DNA from: Mucilaginibacter psychrotolerans
Lineage (GTDB): Bacteria; Bacteroidota; Bacteroidia; Sphingobacteriales; Sphingobacteriaceae
DNA: 64,000 nucleotides
Direction of reading: 5' to 3'
Assembly: GCF_004519315.1 (NCBI RefSeq)
Contig: NZ_SOZE01000003.1
Coordinates: 124,001-188,000, forward strand
Part shown: one piece after another, positions 1 through 7,504 of the stretch
Numbering within the stretch: the stretch's first letter is position 1
Layout: every line of letters begins with the position of its first letter
Notes under the pieces: generated by a model
The model's input: the letters and a program-made list of their open reading frames with translations, nothing else
Database searches by the model: none
Told to the model about the DNA's origin: nothing
Program-made: the position numbers and the translations under genes

Positions 1-95
1 AAACCTTTAGCTATAGCGCTACCATTACCTTCTTGGGAAGCAAAAAGGCCAATATTGTGTTCGCAAGCGGCACTACTTACGCCGTTAGCTGGTAA
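1..95 (+). CDS. C-terminal fragment of an unidentified protein
   Basis: Reading from base 3, an open frame runs without a stop to TAA at 93-95 and gives about 30 residues of alternating hydrophobic and polar character ending in YAVSW. Such a beta-strand-like ending would fit a secreted or outer-membrane protein, but the family cannot be recognised. It stops 17 bases before the next gene on the same strand, so the two may be cotranscribed. A second frame is also open here and runs into the following gene, so the choice rests on the stop position and residue pattern only. Confidence 0.4.
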   Translation, partial: TFSYSATITFLGSKKANIVFASGTTYAVSW

Positions 96-112
96 AATAT
101 TAAATTGCACCT

Positions 113-523
113 ATGAAAAATACGAAAACAAAGGCAGGATACGGAGTGACCCTTATCCTGCTGTTTTTAACCATACTGTCCTCTGCCCCTGTATGGGCCC
201 AGCAAATGGATGCTGCAGCCATCAAAAAATCGACCCCGAAGCAACGGGCCGACTGGCAAACCAACATGATGAAAAAGGACTTGAAACTTACCGATGCGCA
301 GTACCGGCAGGTTAGTCAGCTTAATCTGGAGTACGCTAAAAAAATGCAGCCACTTTTCAATTCAGACGATAGTCGGCTAAGCAAAGGCATGAAGGCCCGC
401 TCTATTATGCAAGAGAAAGATGCCAAACTAAAAGCTGTCTTAAGTACCGGGCAGTACGATGCCTACCAGCAAATAGTGAAAAATAAAATGGCCGCCGTAA
501 AAAAAGCCATTATGGGCAATTGA
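113..523 (+). CDS. Small exported helical protein
   Basis: The 136-residue product starts with a basic stretch and a hydrophobic core ending in VWAQQ, a typical signal peptide cleaved near residue 30. The mature part is about 105 residues, strongly charged and predicted helical, with a central L-K-L-T-D-A-Q-Y segment near residues 57-64 and a later LSTGQYDAYQ segment. This 'K-L-T-x-x-Q' pattern is seen in Spy/CpxP-like periplasmic proteins and in small Bacteroidota exported proteins of unknown function, so a periplasmic role is likely. Its function is not known. It ends about 50 bases before the start of the serine hydrolase gene and probably shares its transcript. Confidence 0.75.
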   Translation: MKNTKTKAGYGVTLILLFLTILSSAPVWAQQMDAAAIKKSTPKQRADWQTNMMKKDLKLTDAQYRQVSQLNLEYAKKMQPLFNSDDSRLSKGMKARSIMQEKDAKLKAVLSTGQYDAYQQIVKNKMAAVKKAIMGN

Positions 524-573
524 GCAACCACCCTGTGATGACAATTGACAAAAGGTTCAAACAAAAAACAACC

Positions 574-1641
574 ATGAAAAAATACTTCATTTTCGTCGCG
601 GCCCTGCTCCTTTTAGCAGGCAGCGCAAATGCGCAGCAAAACTTTGATAAGCTGGATGCCTGGCTAAATGATAACACCCCCGCCATGGGTGGCCGCAGCG
701 TGCTGGTGGTTTATAAAGATGGCAAAGTAGTTTATAATAAGGCCGTAAACGATTTATCGCGCAGGCAAAAGATGGTAAATAAATTCATTGCCCGCAAGCA
801 AAACAAAACCGCCAACCTGGATGATTATGATGCCAATACCAAAATACCCATTGCCAGCTGCAGCAAATGGCTCAGTGCGGCACTAGTGATGACTTTTGTG
901 GACGAGGGCAAAATAAAACTTACCGATACCGTTGGCAAATACCTGCCGGTACTTTCGCAGCATGGCAAGGGCAATATTACTGTGAGCCAGTGCCTGTCGC
1001 ATACTACGGGTATCAAAGCACCATCGTTGAAAGAAAGCCTGCAAGAGATGCGCAACGTTAACACTATGGACGATGCCATTGCCGATATTGCCGCCTTACA
1101 AATGGAAGGTAAACCCGGCACCGTGTTCCATTACAGTAACGCCGGTTTGCAGATTGCCGGCGCCATCATCGAGAAAATAAGCGGGAAGGATTTCCACACA
1201 CTTTTTGCCGAGCGAATTGCAGGCCCGCTGGAAATGAAGAGTAGCGATTTCGGCACCAGCAAGGTTGCCCTGCCCGCCGGAGGTGCAAACAGTAGCGCCA
1301 ATGATTATACCAACTTTTTGGCGATGATACTGAACAAAGGTGTTTATAAAGGCAAACGCATCCTGAGCGAAGCGAGCATTGCCGAGATGCAGATAAACCG
1401 TGTAACCTCGGCGGTAACAATAGGTTACTCACCCGCCGAAGCAGGCAGCATGGGCTATGGTTACGGCGAATGGGTAATGGGGCCAAACGTAGTAAGCAGC
1501 CCAGGCCTTTTTGGCAGTTTCCCGATGGTGGATAATAAGGGGCATTATACGGCCTTTTTGCTATGCTATTATATCAAGAACGATGGCCGCGGCGAAAGGT
1601 ATAAAGCGTTGGTAGGCTTATTGGAGGAAGCCTTGAAGTAA
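574..1641 (+). CDS. Exported serine hydrolase (beta-lactamase / penicillin-binding protein fold)
   Basis: The 355-residue product opens with a signal peptide ending ANAQQ; the ATG at 574 is chosen because an upstream in-frame start at 520 would put 18 polar residues before it. The class C beta-lactamase/DD-peptidase signature is present: SxxK as S95-C-S-K98, and the YxN element as Y187-S-N189. Enzymes of this fold cleave D-Ala peptides, beta-lactams or other esters and amides through the SxxK serine in the periplasm. The substrate cannot be told from sequence. The protein is as long as a single-domain member and has no extra C-terminal domain. It follows a small exported-protein gene closely. 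Confidence 0.85.
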   Translation: MKKYFIFVAALLLLAGSANAQQNFDKLDAWLNDNTPAMGGRSVLVVYKDGKVVYNKAVNDLSRRQKMVNKFIARKQNKTANLDDYDANTKIPIASCSKWLSAALVMTFVDEGKIKLTDTVGKYLPVLSQHGKGNITVSQCLSHTTGIKAPSLKESLQEMRNVNTMDDAIADIAALQMEGKPGTVFHYSNAGLQIAGAIIEKISGKDFHTLFAERIAGPLEMKSSDFGTSKVALPAGGANSSANDYTNFLAMILNKGVYKGKRILSEASIAEMQINRVTSAVTIGYSPAEAGSMGYGYGEWVMGPNVVSSPGLFGSFPMVDNKGHYTAFLLCYYIKNDGRGERYKALVGLLEEALK

Positions 1642-1665
1642 AGCTGATATTGCTATGTTTACTCC

Positions 1666-1866
1666 ATGCTGAAAAAAGGCGAACACATTGAAGGCACGCC
1701 AGCCGAACTACAGGCACAGCTTGACCAGGAGCCCGAAGCCAATTCATTTTTCGAAGCCTTGTCAAAATCATATAAACAAAGCTACAGCGATTTGGTAGTT
1801 TCGGCCAGGCACGGAGAAACCCGCAAAGTGCGGGCCTGCAAAGCCATGATAATGCTTCGCGACTAG
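1666..1866 (+). CDS. Short YdeI/OmpD-associated-type protein
   Basis: The 66-residue product has no signal peptide. It contains the stretch AQLDQEPEANSFFEALSKSY followed by a YSDLVV segment and a basic tail. This resembles the C-terminal region of the YdeI/OmpD-associated (bacteriocin-protection) family, in which a conserved 'x-F-F-x-x-L-S-x-S-Y-K-x-x-Y' helix is followed by a short basic tail ending near R-x-x-K. Family members are usually longer, so this is either a short stand-alone version, which is common in Bacteroidota, or a remnant. It lies 24 bases after the serine hydrolase gene. Function is not established. Confidence 0.65.
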   Translation: MLKKGEHIEGTPAELQAQLDQEPEANSFFEALSKSYKQSYSDLVVSARHGETRKVRACKAMIMLRD

Positions 1867-1910
1867 CGAAAAGCGCTAAAAACTTAGCATGTTTGCATTG
1901 CAGCAGCAAA

Positions 1911-2843
1911 ATGAAGAAACCACTCCTGAAAGAATTATGGCTTGTACTATTTTTTGCACTGGCAATCAGTTGTAAAAAGGATACCGTTGCCAATTTCAGT
2001 TATGATAAATACTACGTAGTATCCCCCGATATACAAAACTGCCAGGCCGGTAGTCTTAACAAAAGCAGCAAACAGGCCGCGTTGGCCAGGGTAAACTATA
2101 TCCGTGGCCTGCATAAGCTACCGCCAGTTAGTTATAATACCGCTGGCGACGAACTGGTGCAGCAGTCGGCTCTTATCAACGCGGCAAATGCTGTGCTCGA
2201 CCATTCGCCCGATGCAAGCTTTGCATGTTATACGTCAAATGGCGCAATTGGAAGTGGTAACAGTAATCTGGGTATTAGCTTAAGCACCCAGGTTAGAGAT
2301 TTTAGCGACGACAAAAATGTGGACCGCTGGCTTACCGAAGAATATAGCCAGACTATCGGTCACCGCCGGTGGCTGTTGGATCCTTTTCTGAAATATGTGG
2401 CCTATGGCCGGGTAGACGGCAAACCCAAGAAATCCAACTATGGTTTTGTGTCGGCGGCATCACTTAAAGTAATCAACGATGAGGTGGCCGATATTCGATA
2501 TTTAAACGTGGAATATGTTGGCTACCCATACGCAGATTACCCTACGGCACTTTTCCTTAAAAATGGCTATTTAAGTTTTTCGGCTCTTTACGATAGGCTT
2601 AATGAATGGAACAACTCTTATATAAAATATAACACCGCAGTTATTGAAGTAACAACTGACAACGGACAGCAATTGCGGGTTTCTTCCATCAGCTACGATA
2701 ACGACAGTGAAGGCTTACCTAACTCCATCCAATGGAAAACAGAGGGACTGAAAGACAACATCAATTACAACGTGAACATTAAAAATATACAGGCAGATGG
2801 CCAAACCCTAAGCTACAAGTACAGCTTTAAGCTGGTTAAGTAG
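1911..2843 (+). CDS. CAP-domain (SCP-like) lipoprotein
   Basis: The ATG at 1911 gives a 310-residue protein with a lipobox-type signal (A-I-S-C21) followed by KK, so it is likely lipid-anchored. A CAP/SCP-like domain follows: 'ARVNYIRGLHKLPPV' near residues 58-72 is the usual first helix, and the later 'SQTIGHRRWLLDP' near residue 150 carries the conserved His-Arg-Arg-Trp loop of bacterial CAP proteins. CAP proteins have varied, mostly unknown extracellular roles. The C-terminal 100 residues are beta-rich and have no recognisable family. An upstream in-frame TTG at 1893 was not chosen because it adds residues before a complete lipoprotein signal. Confidence 0.8.
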   Translation: MKKPLLKELWLVLFFALAISCKKDTVANFSYDKYYVVSPDIQNCQAGSLNKSSKQAALARVNYIRGLHKLPPVSYNTAGDELVQQSALINAANAVLDHSPDASFACYTSNGAIGSGNSNLGISLSTQVRDFSDDKNVDRWLTEEYSQTIGHRRWLLDPFLKYVAYGRVDGKPKKSNYGFVSAASLKVINDEVADIRYLNVEYVGYPYADYPTALFLKNGYLSFSALYDRLNEWNNSYIKYNTAVIEVTTDNGQQLRVSSISYDNDSEGLPNSIQWKTEGLKDNINYNVNIKNIQADGQTLSYKYSFKLVK

Positions 2844-2953
2844 GACTTGGGAATGTGCAGATTTTAGATTACAGATTTGCATATACCGGCTTACAACAGG
2901 TTTCCGTCGTTAATTATTTGCAACTCTGAAATCTATAATCTGCACATCCGCCC

Positions 2954-4933
2954 TTACTCACTTATCAAACTCACGTAACTTACCGCTGGCAGTTTGAATT
3001 TGAATGCGCCGTCTTTTAATTCCAAGGCGTGCGCTTCTTTCAGGTTGGTTTTGCGGTTGGTTTTGCGCTTGGTAATGAAATACCGTAGTTTGGTTACTTT
3101 AGCTGGCAGGCCAATAAGGCTTACCTGGCGCGTACTGCCGTTGTTTACCAGATGTATTGTATAAATGCCCTTGCTATTATCCCCCAGTGCCGCAGCAGAT
3201 ATCCCCGGTCGGCTTACGCTGACAGGCATGGACTGCAAACCTGCGGGCGTATTGGCCAACTGTTTTAAATTCCAAAAACGCTGGCCAGGATGCAATGGCT
3301 CCTTGTTACCGAAGATTCCGCCACCTATCAATGGCGAGTAATCAGCCGTTAACTGCCATTGCAGTATCGATTCGGGCTGGCAAATCGCCAGCAGGCGCAC
3401 GTATAAGTTAATTTCTTCCAGCGCGTAGGTTTGTTCCTGAAAAATATCGGGGTAGTTCCATGCAGCGGCATCAATGCTACCCTCGCCAACGATAAGCGGC
3501 AAGTTGGTTTTGGTGGCGGCATCGGCCCATTTACCCAAAGTCTCGTTATCCCATCCTCGCCACGAGTGAAAAGAAATGGCGCCAATGTACGGACGAGTAG
3601 CCGGGTCGGCAATGGCGGGGTAAATAAAACTATACGTGTTTGCGTCGGAGTTATCGCCCAGCAACAGCTTGGTCTGCAGGCCTTTGGAAGCCATGTAGGC
3701 GCCCAATCCTTTTATAAAATCGCGATGCTCCTCGCCCGTAAGGCGTATGTTTATGCCCAGATCTGATTCGTTGAACGAGAATAGCTTGTACTCGAACCCA
3801 TATTTGGCCTTTACGTACAGGATATAATCGGTGATGGACTTGTAGATGGCTTGATCGCGGCTATGGTCTAGTGGGTTACCCCATATGCCGTCTGGGCCGG
3901 GCCTGAGCTTTGGCGGACCCACGATAGCCCAATTTGGTGCCGACCAAGCCGATAGGATTACCGGCACGCCCATGCTGTCTAACCGCTGTGCCATCTGCAT
4001 AGATTTCAAAACAAAGGGGTTCAGTTTACCATCATTAGCGGCAGCAATAGGGTCTGCATCCTTATCGGGTTGCCAAAAGCGCCAGGGCATCTCTACCCGG
4101 CCCCAAGCCACGCGAAGATTTTGTAAGCTATAGTCAATAACCTGCGGGTCGGTTTTAGGGTTTTGCAGTCGGAAGTTGCCGCCAAGTCCCGCAAATTCCC
4201 GCCCGGGCTGCGCGGTATTTACGGCAAGCTCAACGGGCAGATTATCGATATCGCCGCTTACTTTTATGCTGAAAGTTTTTTCAATGATATCGCCTCTGCC
4301 TACGGCATTTAATGCCAGCGGAAGGTACAACTGTAGGTTACCAAGCGAATCTTTACGCACTAAAATCAACTCCGCCGAATCGAAGCTTAGCTTAAGCTTG
4401 CGGGTTGCCGCCCCAAACTCCACGGATTTTACCCGTTTGTTTACAAAACTATTGGCCACGGCGGCGGCATCGCTCCTAACCGAATCTTCTTTTACCCCCG
4501 ATAGCATCTGTTTACTCAGGCCATATTCTGCTGCAGGCAGCGTAAGGCAAAAGAACACACCTGTAAGTGTAGTATCCTTTTTAGCGATAACCTGTAAAGC
4601 CACTTTTATTTTCCCGGTACCATCCTCCGTAACCGTTTGCCCGAAGAACAAGCTATCGATGCGGGTAAGTACGATTTGACTCCCGGCCCGGCGGTTGTAC
4701 GTTGGAGATTGCATTTCCTTTGCCGTTGCGGCTATCTTTTTACCATTGGCGCTGATAACCCGCAGGCTACTCTCGAAAGCGTATAACTGGCCATGGCTGC
4801 GTATCCCGGTGATATTGCCCCAGGGCTGTACCTCAGCCTGGGCGACTGCACGGTTAGGAGTAAGCATACATAGCAATAAGACAGATAGCAACGCCAGGCA
4901 TGCACAGGGGTAAATGGGACGATTATTCATCAA
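2954..4933 (-). CDS. Exported glycoside hydrolase, GH30-like (clan GH-A barrel)
   Basis: The 659-residue product has a signal peptide (cleavage near VAQA, residue 32), an N-terminal beta region of about 210 residues without a clear family, a TIM-barrel region (about 245-560), and a short beta domain at the C terminus. Barrel features include 'AWSAPNWAIVGPP' near residue 330, 'FNESDLG' with a likely acid/base E389, and 'IVGEGS' with a likely nucleophile E484, the pair and spacing expected of retaining GH-A/GH30-type enzymes. The substrate is unknown. The gene stands alone, with no SusC/SusD pair or regulator beside it. It is convergent with the CAP-domain gene. Confidence 0.75.
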   Translation of the reverse strand: MMNNRPIYPCACLALLSVLLLCMLTPNRAVAQAEVQPWGNITGIRSHGQLYAFESSLRVISANGKKIAATAKEMQSPTYNRRAGSQIVLTRIDSLFFGQTVTEDGTGKIKVALQVIAKKDTTLTGVFFCLTLPAAEYGLSKQMLSGVKEDSVRSDAAAVANSFVNKRVKSVEFGAATRKLKLSFDSAELILVRKDSLGNLQLYLPLALNAVGRGDIIEKTFSIKVSGDIDNLPVELAVNTAQPGREFAGLGGNFRLQNPKTDPQVIDYSLQNLRVAWGRVEMPWRFWQPDKDADPIAAANDGKLNPFVLKSMQMAQRLDSMGVPVILSAWSAPNWAIVGPPKLRPGPDGIWGNPLDHSRDQAIYKSITDYILYVKAKYGFEYKLFSFNESDLGINIRLTGEEHRDFIKGLGAYMASKGLQTKLLLGDNSDANTYSFIYPAIADPATRPYIGAISFHSWRGWDNETLGKWADAATKTNLPLIVGEGSIDAAAWNYPDIFQEQTYALEEINLYVRLLAICQPESILQWQLTADYSPLIGGGIFGNKEPLHPGQRFWNLKQLANTPAGLQSMPVSVSRPGISAAALGDNSKGIYTIHLVNNGSTRQVSLIGLPAKVTKLRYFITKRKTNRKTNLKEAHALELKDGAFKFKLPAVSYVSLISE

Positions 4934-5205
4934 TGGAATGTTTTTACAGATGCCTAAAATACGGTAATTGGAGATGGCGCAGTCAATGCTATTTTAACAT
5001 AAAAGCATTTAATTTAGGCAACGACCGGTATCAAATCAGGCACATAGGCTATACCAATGCTATCAACTATCCCACACCAACCTGTATTTTGACCTTTTGA
5101 ATTGATAAACACGATAACGCTAAAATTAAAGCCGCTGACAATCAACATCTAATTGACAAATCCCGCTTTTTTAACAATTTGTTAACCACAAACGCATGGT
5201 TTTTC

Positions 5206-5213
5206 TATCTTTG
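5206..5213 (+). promoter_or_regulatory. Bacteroidota-type -7 element for the SRP RNA
   Basis: TATCTTTG at 5206-5213 matches the TAnnTTTG -7 consensus of Bacteroidota primary sigma factors, five bases before the first base of the SRP RNA. A TTTG at 5178-5181 could be the -33 element, but it lies 24 bases upstream, a little farther than usual. The intervening sequence is A/T-rich. Confidence 0.6.
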
Positions 5214-5217
5214 CGCC

Positions 5218-5318
5218 GGGGTAAGTCTTTTACGGCCAGCTCCTCTTGAACTCCCCCAGGGCGGGAACGCAGCAAGGGTAGAGAGTTGAGCGGCGCGATA
5301 AAAGTAGCTTACCCTTTT
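5218..5318 (+). ncRNA. ffs: Signal recognition particle RNA (small bacterial type)
   Basis: The RNA scaffolds the Ffh protein for co-translational targeting to the membrane. The diagnostic apical stem is present: CCAGG, then GCG-GGAA-CGC with the GGAA tetraloop, then AGCAAGGG, which reproduces the conserved symmetric internal loop. Flanking halves pair over the length of the molecule: CTTTTA near 5226 pairs with TAAAAG near 5299, and GGGTAAG at 5218-5224 pairs with CTTACCC at 5308-5314. A T-run follows at 5315-5320, so the terminal helix doubles as a terminator. The length of about 100 nt is right for the Alu-less form. Confidence 0.87.
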
Positions 5319-5339
5319 TTGTGCAATAAACTTTTTTAG

Positions 5340-5420
5340 CAATATCGAACGCCGAATAATGAATTTGGATCTTGAATACAAGGTCGAAATTCATCATTCG
5401 AAATTCATTATTCGATATTG
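5340..5420. repeat. Imperfect inverted repeat between the SRP RNA and the reductase gene
   Basis: The left arm (CAATATCGAA then AATAATGAATTT after a five-base interruption, 5340-5366) is complementary to the right arm at 5399-5420 (AAATTCATTATTCGATATTG). A further partial copy (AAATTCATCATTCG) lies at 5387-5400. It is an A/T-rich intergenic dyad of the kind scattered in Bacteroidota genomes; no coding potential. Confidence 0.6.
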
Positions 5421-5457
5421 ATTCCCCTTTGCCCACTTGTTTATTTATCTTCGCCAC

Positions 5458-6414
5458 ATGCTCGATATATTTATCATCGGTGCCGGTCCAATCGGCTTGG
5501 CTTGCGGACTGGCAGCGCAAAAGGCAGGCCTCAGCTTCGTTATTGTAGAAAAAGGCTGCCTTGTAAATTCGCTATACAACTACCCCGCTACCATGACTTT
5601 CTTCTCTACCAGCGAGCGGCTGGAGATTGGTGGCGTGCCTTTTATCAGCGTAAACAAGCAGCCTAACCGTAACGAGGCATTGGAGTATTATCGCCGCGTA
5701 GCGTTGGATAATAAGTTACCGATAAATCTGTTCGAAGAAATTACCGATGTAAAGGTCGGCGAAAATGGCTACAGCATCACCAGCAATAAGCAAACCTACC
5801 AGGCAAAAAGGATTATCTTAAGCACCGGGTTTTATGATATTCCCGTTAAGCTGGATATCCCTGGCGAGGATTTGCCAAAAGTAAAACACTACTATAAAGA
5901 CCCACACTACTACGCCATGCAAAACGTGGTGGTAGTGGGCAGCAGCAACTCGGCAATAGATGTTGCGTTAGAAACCTACCGAAAAGGCGCGCATGTTACG
6001 CTGATTATCCGCGGCGATGACGTAAGTAGCAGGGTAAAATACTGGGTGAGGCCGGATATTATCAACCGAATCAAAGAAGGCAGCATCACCGCCCATTTTA
6101 ACTCAAGCCTGGCTGCTGTACGCGAGACTGAAGTAGACATCCAAACTCCCGAAGGCTTGATTACCATCCCCAACGATTTCGTAATGGCCATGACGGGCTA
6201 TAAACCCAATTTCGATTTCCTCGCCAAACTGGGCATCAACCTTACCGAAGATAAATTCATCCCGCAGTACAACCCTGATACTATGGAAACTAACCTGCCC
6301 GGTATATACCTGGCCGGCGTAGTTTGCGGAGGATTGGATACCCACCTGTGGTTCATAGAAAACTCTCGCATACACGCGGAGATGATTATTGGGGATATAG
6401 TTAGCAGAAGTTAA
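5458..6414 (+). CDS. ypdA: YpdA-family FAD/NAD(P) disulfide reductase-like protein
   Basis: The 318-residue product has an N-terminal FAD-binding Rossmann motif G-A-G-P-I-G (residues 8-13) and a second NAD(P)-binding motif V-G-S-S-N-S-A near residue 160. Together with 'GCLVNSLYNYP' near residue 33 and the C-terminal 'GIYLAGVVCGG' segment this matches the YpdA family, annotated as a putative bacillithiol disulfide reductase. The family lacks the CxxC of thioredoxin reductase, and no such pair is seen here. Whether this organism makes bacillithiol cannot be told from the window. The ATG at 5458 is chosen because the flavin-binding strand then begins at residue 3; an earlier in-frame ATG at 5437 adds seven residues. 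Confidence 0.8.
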   Translation: MLDIFIIGAGPIGLACGLAAQKAGLSFVIVEKGCLVNSLYNYPATMTFFSTSERLEIGGVPFISVNKQPNRNEALEYYRRVALDNKLPINLFEEITDVKVGENGYSITSNKQTYQAKRIILSTGFYDIPVKLDIPGEDLPKVKHYYKDPHYYAMQNVVVVGSSNSAIDVALETYRKGAHVTLIIRGDDVSSRVKYWVRPDIINRIKEGSITAHFNSSLAAVRETEVDIQTPEGLITIPNDFVMAMTGYKPNFDFLAKLGINLTEDKFIPQYNPDTMETNLPGIYLAGVVCGGLDTHLWFIENSRIHAEMIIGDIVSRS

Positions 6415-6418
6415 AAGG

Positions 6419-6509
6419 GTTAGAAAGGTTGAAGAGGTTAAAAAAAAGTTAAAAATGTTATTTATACGCCTAACATTACGGACTAACAACTTTTCTAACT
6501 TTTTTAACC
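6419..6509. repeat. A/T-rich inverted repeat after the reductase gene
   Basis: GTTAGAAAGGTTG (6419-6431) is complementary, with one mismatch, to CAACTTTTCTAAC (6487-6499), and GGTTAAAAAAAAGTT (6436-6450) to AACTTTTTTAACC (6497-6509). It begins right after the stop codon of the reductase and could end its transcript, but it is not a compact terminator. Confidence 0.45.
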
Positions 6510-6535
6510 ATTTACAACCAATCAACACTTTTCCC

Positions 6536-6566
6536 TTGCATATGTAAATTATTATGCAATACTTTG
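6536..6566 (+). promoter_or_regulatory. Candidate promoter with overlapping dyad operator for the arginine operon
   Basis: TTGCAT (6536-6541) and ATGCAA (6554-6559) form a perfect six-base inverted repeat 12 bases apart. TTG at 6536-6538 and TACTTTG at 6560-6566 (one base short of the ideal -7 spacing TAnnTTTG) are 21 bases apart, as for a Bacteroidota -33/-7 promoter. The dyad would then lie between and over the promoter elements, as a repressor site would. ArgR is a possible binder, but the sequence is only loosely like an ARG box, so this is inference. Confidence 0.4.
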
Positions 6567-6601
6567 CACAAATTTTAAAAGGAATAAAATCTTTGATCGA
6601 A

Positions 6602-6727
6602 ATGAATCAAAAAAACTTAAATACGACTGTTAACAGAGCAATATTCGCTCCTGTAGCTGTTGTTTTGGTTTCATTTGTTTTGTTCTTCTCCCCCAGCCGA
6701 CGACGGGTTTTCATGCCCCGTGTGTGA
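6602..6727 (+). CDS. Candidate arginine leader peptide (41 aa)
   Basis: ATG at 6602 opens a 41-codon frame ending in TGA at 6725-6727. The product has a hydrophobic middle (RAIFAPVAVVLVSFVLFF) and an Arg-rich end: codons CGA-CGA-CGG (Arg33-35) at 6698-6706 and CGT (Arg40) two codons before the stop. It lies 117 bases before the first arginine-operon gene and downstream of a plausible promoter, and is followed by several hairpins. This is the layout of a ribosome-mediated attenuator in which arginyl-tRNA shortage stalls the ribosome at the Arg run. The ORF itself is certain; translation and an attenuator role are inferred. It could instead be a small membrane protein or chance. Confidence 0.45.
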   Translation: MNQKNLNTTVNRAIFAPVAVVLVSFVLFFSPSRRRVFMPRV

Positions 6728-6793
6728 ATTGGGCTATAGCCCCTCACCCAGTCCAAAGAAGCTTTTAATCTTCTTCAACCCAAAACCCCTCTA

Positions 6794-6835
6794 ATTATTT
6801 ACGGCCCGAAGGCCAATAATTTAACGGTAATTTTT
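6794..6835 (+). terminator. Hairpin before the arginine operon (possible attenuator)
   Basis: ATTATT (6794-6799) pairs with AATAAT (6815-6820), enclosing GGCC-CGAA-GGCC (6803-6814) with a three-base bulge. A TTTTT run follows at 6831-6835, ten bases after the stem, and the first operon gene starts at 6844. The stem is stable but the T-run is farther away than in a standard intrinsic terminator, so it may instead mask the ribosome start region. Upstream lie a perfect palindrome GGGCTATAGCCC (6731-6742) and AAGAAG/CTTCTT arms around 6764-6778. Confidence 0.4.
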
Positions 6836-6843
6836 CTATTATA

Positions 6844-7497
6844 ATGACCATACAAGATTTTGATATACAGGTAGCATCGGCACAACACGCCGACTTTGCC
6901 CCTTTGATATGCGATGAGATGGCAGAATCGGCAAAGGCGCGTGGTACCGGTATTGCCCAGCGCTCGCCCGAGTATGTGGCCAACAAGATGCTGGAAGGCA
7001 AGGCCGTAATAGCCCTGCATAAAGACGGCACCTGGGCGGGTTTCTGCTATATAGAAACCTGGAGCCATGGCGATTTCGTGGCCAACTCGGGCCTCATCGT
7101 TAACCCTATTTACCGCAAAGCCGGCTTAGCCAAAGCTATAAAACATAAGATATTCCAGCTTTCGCGCCAAAAATATCCCGATTCAAAGATATTCGGCTTA
7201 ACTACAGGTCTAGCCGTAATGAAGATAAACTCGGAATTGGGCTATGAGCCGGTAACGTATTCGGAACTTACACAAGACGAGAACTTTTGGAAGGGCTGTA
7301 CCAGTTGCGTAAACTTCGATATTCTGACAGCCAAGGGCCGCAAGAACTGTATGTGCACCGCCATGCTATTCGACCCCGCCGAAGTGCAGAAACAATACGA
7401 GGAAAAGATGAAGAAGATAACGCATAAAGCAACTTTGCTGGAGCGGATTGAGGCTGCGATAAAGAAAAGGCTTGAGCATATTGTAGTATTCAATTAA
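6844..7497 (+). CDS. GNAT-family N-acyltransferase heading the arginine operon
   Basis: The 217-residue product has a GNAT fold (about 10-150): 'ADFAPLICDEMAESAK' helix, 'VANSGLIVNPIYRKAGLAKAI' with the strand-4/acyl-CoA pyrophosphate-binding R-K-A-G-L-A loop, and 'LTTGLAVMKINSELGYEPV'. A Cys-rich segment (KGCTSC near residue 155; KNCMC near residue 175) and a basic helical tail follow. As first gene of the arginine operon it is the natural candidate for the glutamate N-acyltransferase step, since no argA or argJ is present. Whether the donor is acetyl-CoA or succinyl-CoA is not visible here; the carbamoyltransferase downstream argues for succinyl. Role assignment is inference from position. 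Confidence 0.75.
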   Translation: MTIQDFDIQVASAQHADFAPLICDEMAESAKARGTGIAQRSPEYVANKMLEGKAVIALHKDGTWAGFCYIETWSHGDFVANSGLIVNPIYRKAGLAKAIKHKIFQLSRQKYPDSKIFGLTTGLAVMKINSELGYEPVTYSELTQDENFWKGCTSCVNFDILTAKGRKNCMCTAMLFDPAEVQKQYEEKMKKITHKATLLERIEAAIKKRLEHIVVFN

Positions 7498-7504
7498 AAT
7501 ACCC

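Noticed and set aside
55..315. Open frame overlapping the first small exported protein
   Set aside because: It overlaps the signal-peptide-bearing frame at 113-523 and its residues are a patchwork without any protein-like pattern.
3431..4679. Several plus-strand frames across the GH30-like gene
   Set aside because: They are antisense to a gene with clear catalytic motifs and have Ser/Pro-rich compositions typical of shadow frames.
5428..5453. Standard promoter before the YpdA-type gene (TTTG and TATCTTCG)
   Set aside because: The spacing of 14 bases is too short for the -33/-7 pair, and the -7 element has a mismatch, so it was not listed.
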